Positions 1 to 5,915 of a stretch of DNA of 6,845 nt are shown here, in pieces. The translations under genes and the position numbers were made by a program. Origin of the DNA: an uncultured Paracoccaceae bacterium (GTDB lineage Bacteria; Pseudomonadota; Alphaproteobacteria; Rhodobacterales; Rhodobacteraceae). The stretch spans positions 1 through 6,845 of the forward strand of contig CALBSG010000103.1 in assembly GCA_937927675.1 (NCBI GenBank). The letters are read 5' to 3'. Positions within the stretch are counted from its first letter, which is position 1. The number at the start of each line of letters is the position of its first letter. The notes under the pieces were generated by a model that was not told the origin of the DNA, did no database searches, and saw only the letters and a program-made list of their open reading frames with translations.

Positions 1-115
1 TGGCAATGGGATTGCCGGGCACCACCCGGATGACGAAGAACACGATCACCGCCACCCCGATCAGGGTTACGGCCGTGGTCATCAGGCGCAAAAGGAACGC
101 GCGAACGAGCTGCAT
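1..115 (-). CDS. ABC transporter permease, DppB/OppB type (5' part only)
   Basis: Only the first 38 codons are in the window; the gene continues past the left edge. The protein begins MQLVRAFLLRLMTTAVTLIG, followed by a hydrophobic run and then a VVPGNP-like motif near residues 31-36. This is the usual N-terminus of the inner-membrane permease of dipeptide/oligopeptide/nickel-type ABC importers: a short basic cytoplasmic leader, first membrane helix at about residues 13-30, then the conserved R-x-x-P-G-[ND]-P at the periplasmic face. It follows the family-5 solute-binding protein on the same strand, which is the standard order for such operons, with a second permease and ATPase gene(s) expected further left. 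The ribosome binding site is weak: an AGAGG lies about 13 nt upstream and GAAG abuts the ATG. Substrate cannot be deduced from this fragment. Confidence 0.85.
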   Translation of the reverse strand, partial: MQLVRAFLLRLMTTAVTLIGVAVIVFFVIRVVPGNPIA

Positions 116-251
116 CTTCGGTGACTTGCCTCTTGCCTCGCGCACCCGGCGAAGACCGGGCGCCGCTTCGGGCCTTCAATGTGGCTTAAATATCCCACGG
201 GGGTCCGGGGGTGTGAAACCCCCGGTCCGCCCGCAGTTGCACAGGCGGCGA
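116..251 (-). other. Intergenic spacer between solute-binding protein and permease genes
   Basis: This 136-bp gap separates the solute-binding protein stop from the permease start within one operon. I see no gene in it. It holds a perfect 8-bp GC-rich stem-loop at 205-225 (listed separately) and a weaker inverted repeat, cccgg/ccggg, at 145-149 and 156-160. Structured gaps after the binding-protein gene are common in ABC importer operons, where the binding protein is needed in excess over the membrane parts. That role here is inference. Confidence 0.6.
205..225 (-). terminator. GC-rich intercistronic hairpin (partial terminator or mRNA-stabilising stem)
   Basis: The sequence ccgggggt-gtgaa-acccccgg forms a perfect 8-bp stem with a 5-nt loop. 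On the minus (coding) strand it is followed by a second ACCCCCG copy and GTGGGATATTT, so the G-run could pair with either C-run. There is no clean U-tract, so full intrinsic termination is unlikely. A 3' stabilising stem for the binding-protein mRNA, or partial attenuation before the permease, fits better. The stem plus CCCCGTGGGATATTT resembles an intergenic sequence I recall as frequent in Rhodobacteraceae genomes; that is memory and not shown here. Confidence 0.5.
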
Positions 252-1772
252 TCAGGCCCGCTTCATCAGATGCGGCAACAGCGCGCCAGAGGCATGCGGC
301 GTAACCACAACCCCCGGTGCCGACAGGATCGGCTGGACATATTGCAGCAGCGGAATCACCAGCGCGTTTTCGGCGATGTATTTGTCCACCGCCTTCCAGC
401 CGTCGATCCGCTTGGCCTCGTCCTTCTCGCCCCACAGCGGGCCGATCATGCCGATCAGATCCTCGCCATCCCAAACCGAATGTGGCGAGGGGCCAAACAT
501 CGCAAAGCCGGTCGAGGTCGTGGGATCGCCCACCGAATTGCCCCAGTTGTAGAAGGCCGCCGGTGCAAGCTGGTCGGCGGCGCGCAATTCGTAATGCTTG
601 GCAATCTCGTAGATCTCGATCTCGGCCTCGATCCCGACCTTGCGCCACAGGCCGACGATGGCCTGAATCATCTCGTAATCCTTGGGTTTGAACCCCTTGG
701 TGGTCTGCAGCTTGAACTTCACCGGATTGTCCGGGCCAAAGCCCGATGCCGCCAAAAGCTCGATCGCCTTCTCGGGGTTGTATTCCACCGTGATCGAAGG
801 ATCATAGGCGTCATATTGCGGGGTTTGCAGGGTGTCGATCTTTACACCATAGCCGCCGAGCAGCCGGTCGATGATAGCCTGCTTGTCGATGGCATGGGCG
901 GCGGCCTTGCGCACGTTCGGGTCGGTCATCACCTCGATGTCATTGAGGAAGATCATCCCGATGTCCGAGATGGGGGCGGCCACCCCTGTCAGGCTGGCCT
1001 TCAGACGGTCATATTCCTCATACGGCACTTCCAGCGTGACATGGGCATTGCCCGATTCCACCTCGGCCACGCGGGCGGCGGCATCGGTGACGAACTTGAT
1101 GGTCACGGTCTTGAACTCGGGCGCGCCGCCCCAATAGGCCTCGTTCGCCTTCAGGCGGACAAAGGCGTTGCGTTCAAACTTTTCGACCATATAGGGGCCG
1201 GTCCCGATGGGGGCGGCTTCAAACCCTTCGGCGCCGACCTTTTCGTAATAGGCTTTCGGCAGGACGTAGCCGGTCAAGAAATACATCCATTTGAAGATGG
1301 TGGGGTCAAACTGCGCCACATCGGCGATCACCTTGTTGCCCTCAACGCGGTGGTTTGCCAGCGTACCCCAGACGAACTGGATCGGGCTGCCGGTTTCCGG
1401 TTTGGCGACGCGCGCAAGGCTCCACGCCACGTCTTCGGCGGTAAAGGGGCTGCCGTCATGCCAGGTGACGCCGTCGCGCACCGTCATCCAGACCTGGGTT
1501 TTGTCGTCATTCCAGCCCCATTCGGTCAACAGGCCCGGCGCCGGTTTCAGATCGGGGCCTTGCAAGATGTATTGGTCAAAGACCGATTGGTAGATGCCCT
1601 GAATTGTGGGGTTCACAGCGCTTGGCCCAACGGTCGGGTCCCAAGCGGGCAGGTTGACGTTGTACGCGATGACCAGTTCGTCAATGGCCTGCGCCCGTGC
1701 GGGCAGACCAAAGGCCCCGACCGCGACGGTCGCAGCCGAGAGTTGCAAAAGGGAACGACGTGAGAGTTTCAT
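252..1772 (-). CDS. ABC transporter substrate-binding protein, family 5 (peptide/nickel type), Tat-like signal
   Basis: 506-aa periplasmic binding protein of the SBP_bac_5 (DppA/OppA) family, the solute-capturing part of an ABC importer. The ATG at 1772 is preceded by AGGAAG (1778-1783) at 5-nt spacing. It starts a signal peptide with a twin-arginine stretch (SRRSLLQ, residues 4-10), a hydrophobic core and a likely cut after ARAQA (about residue 29). There is no lipobox cysteine, so it is probably soluble in the periplasm. Family landmarks: RDGVTWHDGSPFTAEDV at residues 99-115, PIGTGPY at 188-194, and DPNVRKAAAHAIDKQ at 284-298. Length is normal for the family. The 44 bp between it and the upstream flavoprotein gene is A-rich on the coding strand just before the ribosome site, which may aid translation or hide a secondary promoter. 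The ligand is unknown: family-5 proteins bind peptides but also opines, sugars, metals and other solutes. Linkage to catabolic enzymes suggests a carbon/nitrogen source. Confidence 0.93.
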   Translation of the reverse strand: MKLSRRSLLQLSAATVAVGAFGLPARAQAIDELVIAYNVNLPAWDPTVGPSAVNPTIQGIYQSVFDQYILQGPDLKPAPGLLTEWGWNDDKTQVWMTVRDGVTWHDGSPFTAEDVAWSLARVAKPETGSPIQFVWGTLANHRVEGNKVIADVAQFDPTIFKWMYFLTGYVLPKAYYEKVGAEGFEAAPIGTGPYMVEKFERNAFVRLKANEAYWGGAPEFKTVTIKFVTDAAARVAEVESGNAHVTLEVPYEEYDRLKASLTGVAAPISDIGMIFLNDIEVMTDPNVRKAAAHAIDKQAIIDRLLGGYGVKIDTLQTPQYDAYDPSITVEYNPEKAIELLAASGFGPDNPVKFKLQTTKGFKPKDYEMIQAIVGLWRKVGIEAEIEIYEIAKHYELRAADQLAPAAFYNWGNSVGDPTTSTGFAMFGPSPHSVWDGEDLIGMIGPLWGEKDEAKRIDGWKAVDKYIAENALVIPLLQYVQPILSAPGVVVTPHASGALLPHLMKRA

Positions 1773-1777
1773 CTGTG

Positions 1778-1791
1778 CTTCCTGTTGGTTG
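1778..1791 (-). promoter_or_regulatory. Ribosome binding site and leader motif of the solute-binding protein gene
   Basis: On the minus strand this reads CAACCAACAGGAAG, with the AGGAAG Shine-Dalgarno core 5 nt from the ATG at 1772; this fixes the start of the binding protein. The first 11 nt, CAACCAACAGG, are identical to the leader of the cyclase gene at 3466-3476, at nearly the same distance from the start codon (8 versus 9 nt). Confidence 0.7.
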
Positions 1792-1816
1792 ATTGCGTTT
1801 TTCTTATTTTTTACAG

Positions 1817-3382
1817 TCATCTGGCCAGTTTTTCGGCCAAAAGGGTTCCCGGTCCTGCACCGGTGCCCGCGCCCGGCCAGACGGCGGCCCCGGTCAGATG
1901 CAGGTTCTTGAGTGGCGTTGATCCATCCGCATGGCCGCGTGCGGGGCGGTAGAGGAAATGCTGGCTGAGATGGTGGCTGCCGCAAACCTGATCGCCGCCG
2001 ACAAGGTTGGGGTTGTCGGCCTCAAGCTCCGCCGGGGTCACGATGCGGTGGCCAAGGATTTTGGCGCGCGTACCGGGGGCGTAACGCTCTAGAATGTCCA
2101 GCGCGCGTGCCGCCATCGGTTCTGCCGCAGCCCCCCAGTCGGTCGTGGCAATCTCGCCCTTGGCATCGCCTTTGATCTGACCCGGCACCATGCGGACCTG
2201 CACCCACAGCACATGCTTGCCATCCGGCGCGCGTGAGGGGTCTTGCCCGGTCGGCTGGCCCACCACCAAGATCGGTTCATCGGGCAAAAGCCCGGCCTGC
2301 GCTTGGGCATAGGTTCTCGCCATCTGGTCAAGGCTCGGGGCCAGATGCACATAGGCAAAGGTTTTCAACTCCGCCCCCGCAGCCCAATCCGGCAGGCTGT
2401 CCAGCGCCAGATGGATCATCATCGTGCCGGGGGCATGGGTGAAATTGGTCATCGCCTTGTCAAAACTGGGCGTGGTGCCGCCGGTCAGACGGGGCAGGGC
2501 GCGCGGGGCCACCCCGGCAATCACGGCGCGGGTGGCGGTGATGCGCCGACCATCGGCCAGTTCAATGCCACTGGCGCGGATGCCATCATGCAAGATGCGC
2601 GCCACAGGGGCGTTCAGCGCAACGACGCCCCCGCGCGCCTCAATCGCTTTGACCAGCGCGCGGATGATGGTGTCAGCCCCGCCCTTGCCCAAGGCCATGC
2701 CAAAGGCTTGACCCGCCATGCCCTCAAGATAGGGAAACAGCGCGCCGCCCGCGACATCGGGGGCGAAATCCAGATGCATGCCCCATGCGCCAAGCATCGC
2801 CTGCACCTTGGGCGAGGCAAAGGTCTGGGTCAGCCATTGGCGTGGCGACTGCAGCAAAAAGCGGCCCATATCCAGCGTGCCGCCAAAGCCCTTGGCGCGC
2901 AATGTTTTGAACATGAAATATGCAATCGCACGAATTTGCATCTTGCTGCCCAGAAGGCCGAACAGATGCGGCGCCTCGGCGCCAAAGGCGGCGACCAAGC
3001 GGCCCCAAGTCTCGGCGTCTTCGGCCGATAGGGCCGCGATTCGCTTGGTGGTTTCGGCAAGGTCAGTCGACACGCCGCACCATGTGCCATCTGGAAAGGC
3101 CGACGCGAAGGGTTTGGAAACAGCCACAAATTCAGCGCCATGGCCGATCAGTTCCGCCGCATTTTCCTTAAATAATGGGCTTCCGGCGAAAAGCGACAGG
3201 TTCATCGCCGCCCAATCATGCCGAAAGCCGGGCAGGGTATACTCCCCGGTCTTCACCGCGCCGCCCGGCGCTGCGGCCTGTTCAAATACCCCGACCCGCC
3301 AGCCTTTGCGGGCAAGTTGCAAGGCGCAGGCCAGCGTGTTGTGGCCCGCACCGATCAGGACAGCATCGAAGGTATCCGTCAT
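1817..3382 (-). CDS. FAD-dependent oxidoreductase, phytoene desaturase/PYROXD2-like (COG1233 type), copy 1
   Basis: 521-aa flavoprotein, first gene of the leftward operon. The N-terminal Rossmann fold is clear: VLIGAGHNTL with G11 and G13, the dinucleotide-binding acidic residue E34 in GVFEQ, then PGG (39-41) and the family signature TLPGFRHD (about 49-56). The C-terminus carries the second FAD-contacting segment, LHLTGAAVWPGAGTGAGPG, just before the end. Length matches the COG1233 family, which includes carotenoid desaturases and human PYROXD2. The third glycine of GxGxxG is Thr16 here; substitutions at this spot occur in GxGHN-type relatives, so I do not read it as inactivation. No signal peptide or membrane helix was seen, so it is probably cytosolic. 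The start is supported by GGTGAAG upstream and by the Rossmann fold lying at the extreme N-terminus. It is a paralogue of the protein at 4356-5915: 31 of the first 61 aligned residues are identical. There are no other carotenoid genes in the window, and importer linkage argues for a catabolic oxidation instead. Substrate unknown. Confidence 0.9.
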   Translation of the reverse strand: MTDTFDAVLIGAGHNTLACALQLARKGWRVGVFEQAAAPGGAVKTGEYTLPGFRHDWAAMNLSLFAGSPLFKENAAELIGHGAEFVAVSKPFASAFPDGTWCGVSTDLAETTKRIAALSAEDAETWGRLVAAFGAEAPHLFGLLGSKMQIRAIAYFMFKTLRAKGFGGTLDMGRFLLQSPRQWLTQTFASPKVQAMLGAWGMHLDFAPDVAGGALFPYLEGMAGQAFGMALGKGGADTIIRALVKAIEARGGVVALNAPVARILHDGIRASGIELADGRRITATRAVIAGVAPRALPRLTGGTTPSFDKAMTNFTHAPGTMMIHLALDSLPDWAAGAELKTFAYVHLAPSLDQMARTYAQAQAGLLPDEPILVVGQPTGQDPSRAPDGKHVLWVQVRMVPGQIKGDAKGEIATTDWGAAAEPMAARALDILERYAPGTRAKILGHRIVTPAELEADNPNLVGGDQVCGSHHLSQHFLYRPARGHADGSTPLKNLHLTGAAVWPGAGTGAGPGTLLAEKLAR

Positions 3383-3412
3383 GGATTCTTCACCCCGTTG
3401 TTACAGAGATAT

Positions 3413-3441
3413 TTGCAAACGCATTTAATTCTGTCTAGACT
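3413..3441 (+). promoter_or_regulatory. Candidate sigma70-type promoter for the cyclase operon
   Basis: TTGCAA (3413-3418) and TAGACT (3436-3441) are separated by exactly 17 bp; each matches 4 of 6 consensus positions. Transcription would start near 3448, leaving a leader of about 38 nt before the ATG at 3486. The -10 lies inside the palindrome at 3428-3445, so a bound repressor would block it. Confidence 0.45.
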
Positions 3442-3445
3442 GAAT
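3428..3445. promoter_or_regulatory. 18-bp near-perfect palindrome, candidate operator
   Basis: The sequence attctgtctagactgaat is an inverted repeat with one mismatched pair (T/T at the fourth position from each end) around a perfect GTCTAGAC core. Its size and its position over the plus-strand -10 and a possible minus-strand -35 suit a dimeric repressor. The MarR protein encoded at 5912-6382 is the only regulator in the window and is the natural candidate. The GT-N4-AC spacing also resembles GntR/FadR-type sites, so an outside GntR regulator is an alternative. Confidence 0.5.
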
Positions 3446-3465
3446 CGTGAGGGCAAAGATGTGCC

Positions 3466-3479
3466 CAACCAACAGGGAG
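3466..3479 (+). promoter_or_regulatory. Ribosome binding site and leader motif of the cyclase gene
   Basis: CAACCAACAGGGAG, with the AGGGAG core (3474-3479) 6 nt before the ATG at 3486. This decides the start over an in-frame upstream ATG at 3459 and an in-frame GTG at 3447, neither of which has a comparable site. The first 11 nt are shared with the leader of the solute-binding protein gene (1781-1791, minus strand). Confidence 0.75.
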
Positions 3480-3485
3480 ATCACG

Positions 3486-4277
3486 ATGACATCTGCAAAT
3501 GTGCTGGAGAGCCTTGCCGGGATGCTGGCCTCGGGTGGGGTTGAGGTGGTGGATTGTACCGGCGTTCTGGGGCCGGAGACGCCCCTGCTGAAGCTGCCGC
3601 CGGAGTTTGCCAAGGACACCCCCGCGATCGAAATCCACCGCATTTCGGAATATGACAAGGACGGCCCGTTCTGGGCTTGGAACTGGCTGAAGGTCGGCGA
3701 ACATTCCGGCACCCACTTTGACGCGCCGCACCATTGGATCACCGGCAAGGATTATGCCGATGGGTATACCGACACCCTGCCGGTGCAGCGCCTTGTCGCC
3801 CCGGTCAACGTGCTGGACTTTGCCGCTGAATGTGGCGCGAACCCCGATTTCCTGCTGACCATCGACCATGTGAAAGCCTGGGAGGCCAAGCATGGCGCGA
3901 TCAAGGCGGGTGAATGGGTGGTCCTGCGGTCTGATTGGGACAAGCGCAGCCATGACGAAAACCTGTTCCTCAATGCCAATGAAACCGGCCCGCACACCCC
4001 CGGCCCAACCGCCGAGGTGATTGAATATCTTCTGTCCAAGGGTATCGTTGGCTGGGGCAGCCAGTGCATCGGCACCGATGCGGGTCAAGCGGGCGGCATG
4101 ACCCCGCCGTTTCCGGCGCATAACCTGCTGCACAAGCACAACTGCTATGGTCTGGCCAGTCTTGCCAATCTCGACAAGCTGCCTGCAAAGGGCGCGATCC
4201 TGATTGCGGCCCCCTTGAAGATCAAGAACGGCACCGGCAGCCCGATCCGGGCGCTGGCGCTGGTTCCGCGCGGGTAA
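3486..4277 (+). CDS. Cyclase family protein (kynurenine formamidase / isatin hydrolase-like metal hydrolase)
   Basis: 263-aa protein of the cyclase superfamily (Pfam Cyclase, PF04199), which hydrolyses amide or lactam bonds using a divalent metal. The hallmark metal motif HxGTHxDxPxH is intact as H73-S-G-T-H77-F-D79-A-P-H-H83, followed by W84. A second conserved region, PAHNLLHKHNCYGLASLANL (210-229), supplies H212, but the Glu expected about 12 residues later (E172 in kynurenine formamidases, paired with H160) reads Ala224. By my hand alignment this protein therefore lacks one second-site ligand or base, as a subfamily trait or a change of chemistry. Length is normal; there is no signal peptide, so it is likely cytosolic. 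It is the first gene of the rightward operon, 78 bp ahead of a flavoprotein gene. Isatin hydrolase, arylformamidase and other ring-opening roles all remain possible. The family call is firm; the substrate is unknown. Confidence 0.9.
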   Translation: MTSANVLESLAGMLASGGVEVVDCTGVLGPETPLLKLPPEFAKDTPAIEIHRISEYDKDGPFWAWNWLKVGEHSGTHFDAPHHWITGKDYADGYTDTLPVQRLVAPVNVLDFAAECGANPDFLLTIDHVKAWEAKHGAIKAGEWVVLRSDWDKRSHDENLFLNANETGPHTPGPTAEVIEYLLSKGIVGWGSQCIGTDAGQAGGMTPPFPAHNLLHKHNCYGLASLANLDKLPAKGAILIAAPLKIKNGTGSPIRALALVPRG

Positions 4278-4280
4278 TCG

Positions 4281-4319
4281 GGGCTTCACGGCCAAAAGCG
4301 TGGGGTGGGCGTGAAGCCC
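4281..4319 (+). terminator. Intercistronic 10-bp inverted repeat between cyclase and flavoprotein genes
   Basis: gggcttcacg (4281-4290) and cgtgaagccc (4310-4319) are perfect 10-bp inverted repeats around a 19-nt loop, starting 3 nt after the cyclase stop. The downstream sequence is only loosely T-rich (ttgatttccttt at 4327-4338), so this could be a leaky terminator/attenuator or a 3'-end stabiliser for the cyclase message. An alternative inner stem, CACG/CGTG (4287-4290 with 4299-4302), would compete with it. Confidence 0.5.
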
Positions 4320-4355
4320 ATCCCCTTGATTTCCTTTGTCTGTCAGGGGCGCAGA

Positions 4356-5915
4356 ATGGGCTTTGACCACATCATCATCGGCTCGGGCATCAACGGTCTT
4401 GTGGCGGCCGCAATGCTGGCCTTGAAAGGCGACCGCGTGCTGGTGTTGGAGCGCGAGGCGACCCTTGGCGGCTGTATGCGGACCGAGGAAATCACCCTGC
4501 CTGGGTTTCATCATGATGTGATGGCGGCGACCTTTGTGTTGTTCATGACCTCGCCCGCCGGTGCGGTGCTGGGGCCGCATCTGGCCCGGCATGGGTTTGA
4601 CTATTGCCATACAGGCAGCCCAACAGCGGTGCTGCGGCCGGATGGATCCTCCTTGGTTCTGACCATGGATCAGGCGGCAAACATAAAAAAATTCAATGCC
4701 TTGGCTGCGGGGGATGGGGATCGCCACGCGGTCGACGTGGGCGGGATTGCGGCCGATGCGCCATTCCTGTTCTCGTTGCTTGGCGGCAATCTTTGGTCTT
4801 GGCCCACTGCGAAACTGCTGTTCGGGCAGGTCCGCAAACGCGGCCTTCGTGGTCTTGCGGCGTGGATGGGATCGGCCCTTGCTCCGGCGCGCGGCTGGTT
4901 GGAGGCGCATTACCAAAGCCCCTTGGTGCAGGCACTTTGGGCGCCTTGGGTTTTGCATTGCGGGTTGACGCCCGAAAGCACCTATTCGGCGCAAATGGGC
5001 AAGGTCATTGCCTTTGCACTCGAGGCGGCGGGCGCGCCGATTGTCCGTGGCGGTGCGGGCGCGGCGGTGCGGGCGTTTCAAGGGCTGATCACGGAAAAGG
5101 GCGGGGCGCTGCGCTGTGGCGCGGATGTCGCGGAAATCACGGTCAAGGATGGCCGCGTGACGGGGGTTCGACTGGCCTCTGGCGAGGTTATCGCCGCGAA
5201 ATCGGTTCTCGCCTCGGTGGCGCCCGGTCAGCTTTATGAACGGCTTTTGCCGTCGGTGGCCTTGCCTGAGGATCGCGCGGCCACCACGCAATTCCGCCAC
5301 GGGCGCGGTGATTTCCAATTGCACTACGCGCTGGATTCGGTGCCGGAATGGCTGACGCCGGGGCTGGAGGATGTGGCGCTGATCCACCTTTCGGACGGCA
5401 TTGATGCTGTGTCGAAATCGGCGAATGAGGCGGAGCGCGGCATGCTGCCCGCTGTGCCGACGATTTGCGTTGGCCAACCGTCGCGGCTTGACCCCTCGCG
5501 TTGCCCCGACGGCAAGGCGATCTTGTGGCTGCAAATCCCCGACGCCCCCCGCACGATCAAGGGCGACGCGGCAGGTGAGATTGATGGCACAGATTGGGAC
5601 AGCGTCAAGGACGCCTTCGCTGACCGGCTGGAACAGATTTTGGCACGCCATATCAAGGGCTTTGACAAGATCAAGCTGGCGCGGCGTGCCTATAGCCCCA
5701 ACGATCTGGAGCGTATGAACATGAACCTTGTCGGCGGCGACCCCTATGGCGGGCATTGCGGCATCGACCAGTTCTTCATCTGGCGGCCCTTTGCCCATTC
5801 CACCAATGGCACCGGCGCGGTGCGGGGGCTGATCCATATCGGTGCCTCCACCCATCCCGGCCCCGGTCTAGGCGGCGGGTCAGGGTTCAACGCAGCAAAA
5901 AGGCTCGGGGCATGA
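4356..5915 (+). CDS. FAD-dependent oxidoreductase, phytoene desaturase/PYROXD2-like (COG1233 type), copy 2
   Basis: 519-aa flavoprotein, paralogue of the one encoded leftward at 1817-3382. FAD-binding features: IIIGSGINGL with a full GxGxxG (G9, G11, G14), E32 in VLERE, GG at 38-39, the family signature TLPGFHHD (47-54), and the C-terminal FAD segment LIHIGASTHPGPGLGGGSG. The two paralogues also share blocks such as VGQP...DPSR.PDGK, IKGDA.GEI..TDW and NLVGGD in the C-terminal half. The ATG at 4356 has AGGGG (4345-4349) 6 nt upstream and puts the Rossmann fold at the N-terminus. An upstream in-frame GTG at 4305 lies within the hairpin loop and is less likely. The stop overlaps the start of the MarR gene (ATGA), so the two are probably translationally coupled. 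A desaturase, amine-oxidase-like or other C-C/C-N dehydrogenation is likely chemistry; the substrate cannot be told. It may act on a different intermediate from copy 1, or the two may form a hetero-oligomer. Confidence 0.9.
   Translation: MGFDHIIIGSGINGLVAAAMLALKGDRVLVLEREATLGGCMRTEEITLPGFHHDVMAATFVLFMTSPAGAVLGPHLARHGFDYCHTGSPTAVLRPDGSSLVLTMDQAANIKKFNALAAGDGDRHAVDVGGIAADAPFLFSLLGGNLWSWPTAKLLFGQVRKRGLRGLAAWMGSALAPARGWLEAHYQSPLVQALWAPWVLHCGLTPESTYSAQMGKVIAFALEAAGAPIVRGGAGAAVRAFQGLITEKGGALRCGADVAEITVKDGRVTGVRLASGEVIAAKSVLASVAPGQLYERLLPSVALPEDRAATTQFRHGRGDFQLHYALDSVPEWLTPGLEDVALIHLSDGIDAVSKSANEAERGMLPAVPTICVGQPSRLDPSRCPDGKAILWLQIPDAPRTIKGDAAGEIDGTDWDSVKDAFADRLEQILARHIKGFDKIKLARRAYSPNDLERMNMNLVGGDPYGGHCGIDQFFIWRPFAHSTNGTGAVRGLIHIGASTHPGPGLGGGSGFNAAKRLGA

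Larger units (their letters stand above)
3383..3485. promoter_or_regulatory. Divergent intergenic regulatory region
   Basis: This 103-bp region separates the start codons of the two divergent operons and is more AT-rich than its surroundings. It contains an 18-bp imperfect palindrome (3428-3445), a candidate plus-strand promoter (3413-3441), a TAGACA on the minus strand (3432-3437) that could be the -35 of the leftward promoter (its -10 is unclear), an 8-bp palindrome TTTGCAAA (3412-3419), and a small leader hairpin (3451-3466). All promoter calls are by eye. Confidence 0.7.

Noticed and set aside
145..160. cccgg/ccggg inverted repeat as a second terminator
   Set aside because: Five-bp stem without a T-tract just before the permease start; common by chance in GC-rich DNA.
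6..1763. 585-codon open frame on the plus strand opposite the solute-binding protein gene
   Set aside because: Antisense shadow of a clear SBP_bac_5 gene; no recognisable domain and no ribosome site.
1773..1985. Longer start for the solute-binding protein reaching into the flavoprotein gene
   Set aside because: It would overlap the upstream gene by about 170 bp and bury the signal peptide; the ATG at 1772 has a strong ribosome site.
2243..3031. 262-codon open frame on the plus strand opposite flavoprotein copy 1
   Set aside because: Antisense to a gene with FAD-binding motifs at both ends; composition is that of a shadow frame.
3412..3419. TTTGCAAA palindrome as a separate operator
   Set aside because: Eight base pairs without extended symmetry, and it overlaps the proposed -35; too short to call on its own.
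4305..4355. Upstream GTG start extending flavoprotein copy 2 by 17 residues
   Set aside because: The GTG lies in the loop of the inverted repeat, and the ATG at 4356 has a good AGGGG site and places the Rossmann fold at the N-terminus as in the paralogue.
3435..5855. 806-codon open frame on the minus strand across the cyclase and flavoprotein genes
   Set aside because: It lies antisense to two well-supported genes, its translation is rich in Arg/His/Gln with no family motif, and long antisense frames are expected in GC-rich coding DNA.
1817..5915. Carotenoid biosynthesis cluster, suggested by CrtI-like proteins
   Set aside because: No crtB, crtE, crtY or other carotenoid gene is seen, and the importer, hydrolase and IorA-like neighbours point to catabolism; COG1233 is much broader than phytoene desaturase.
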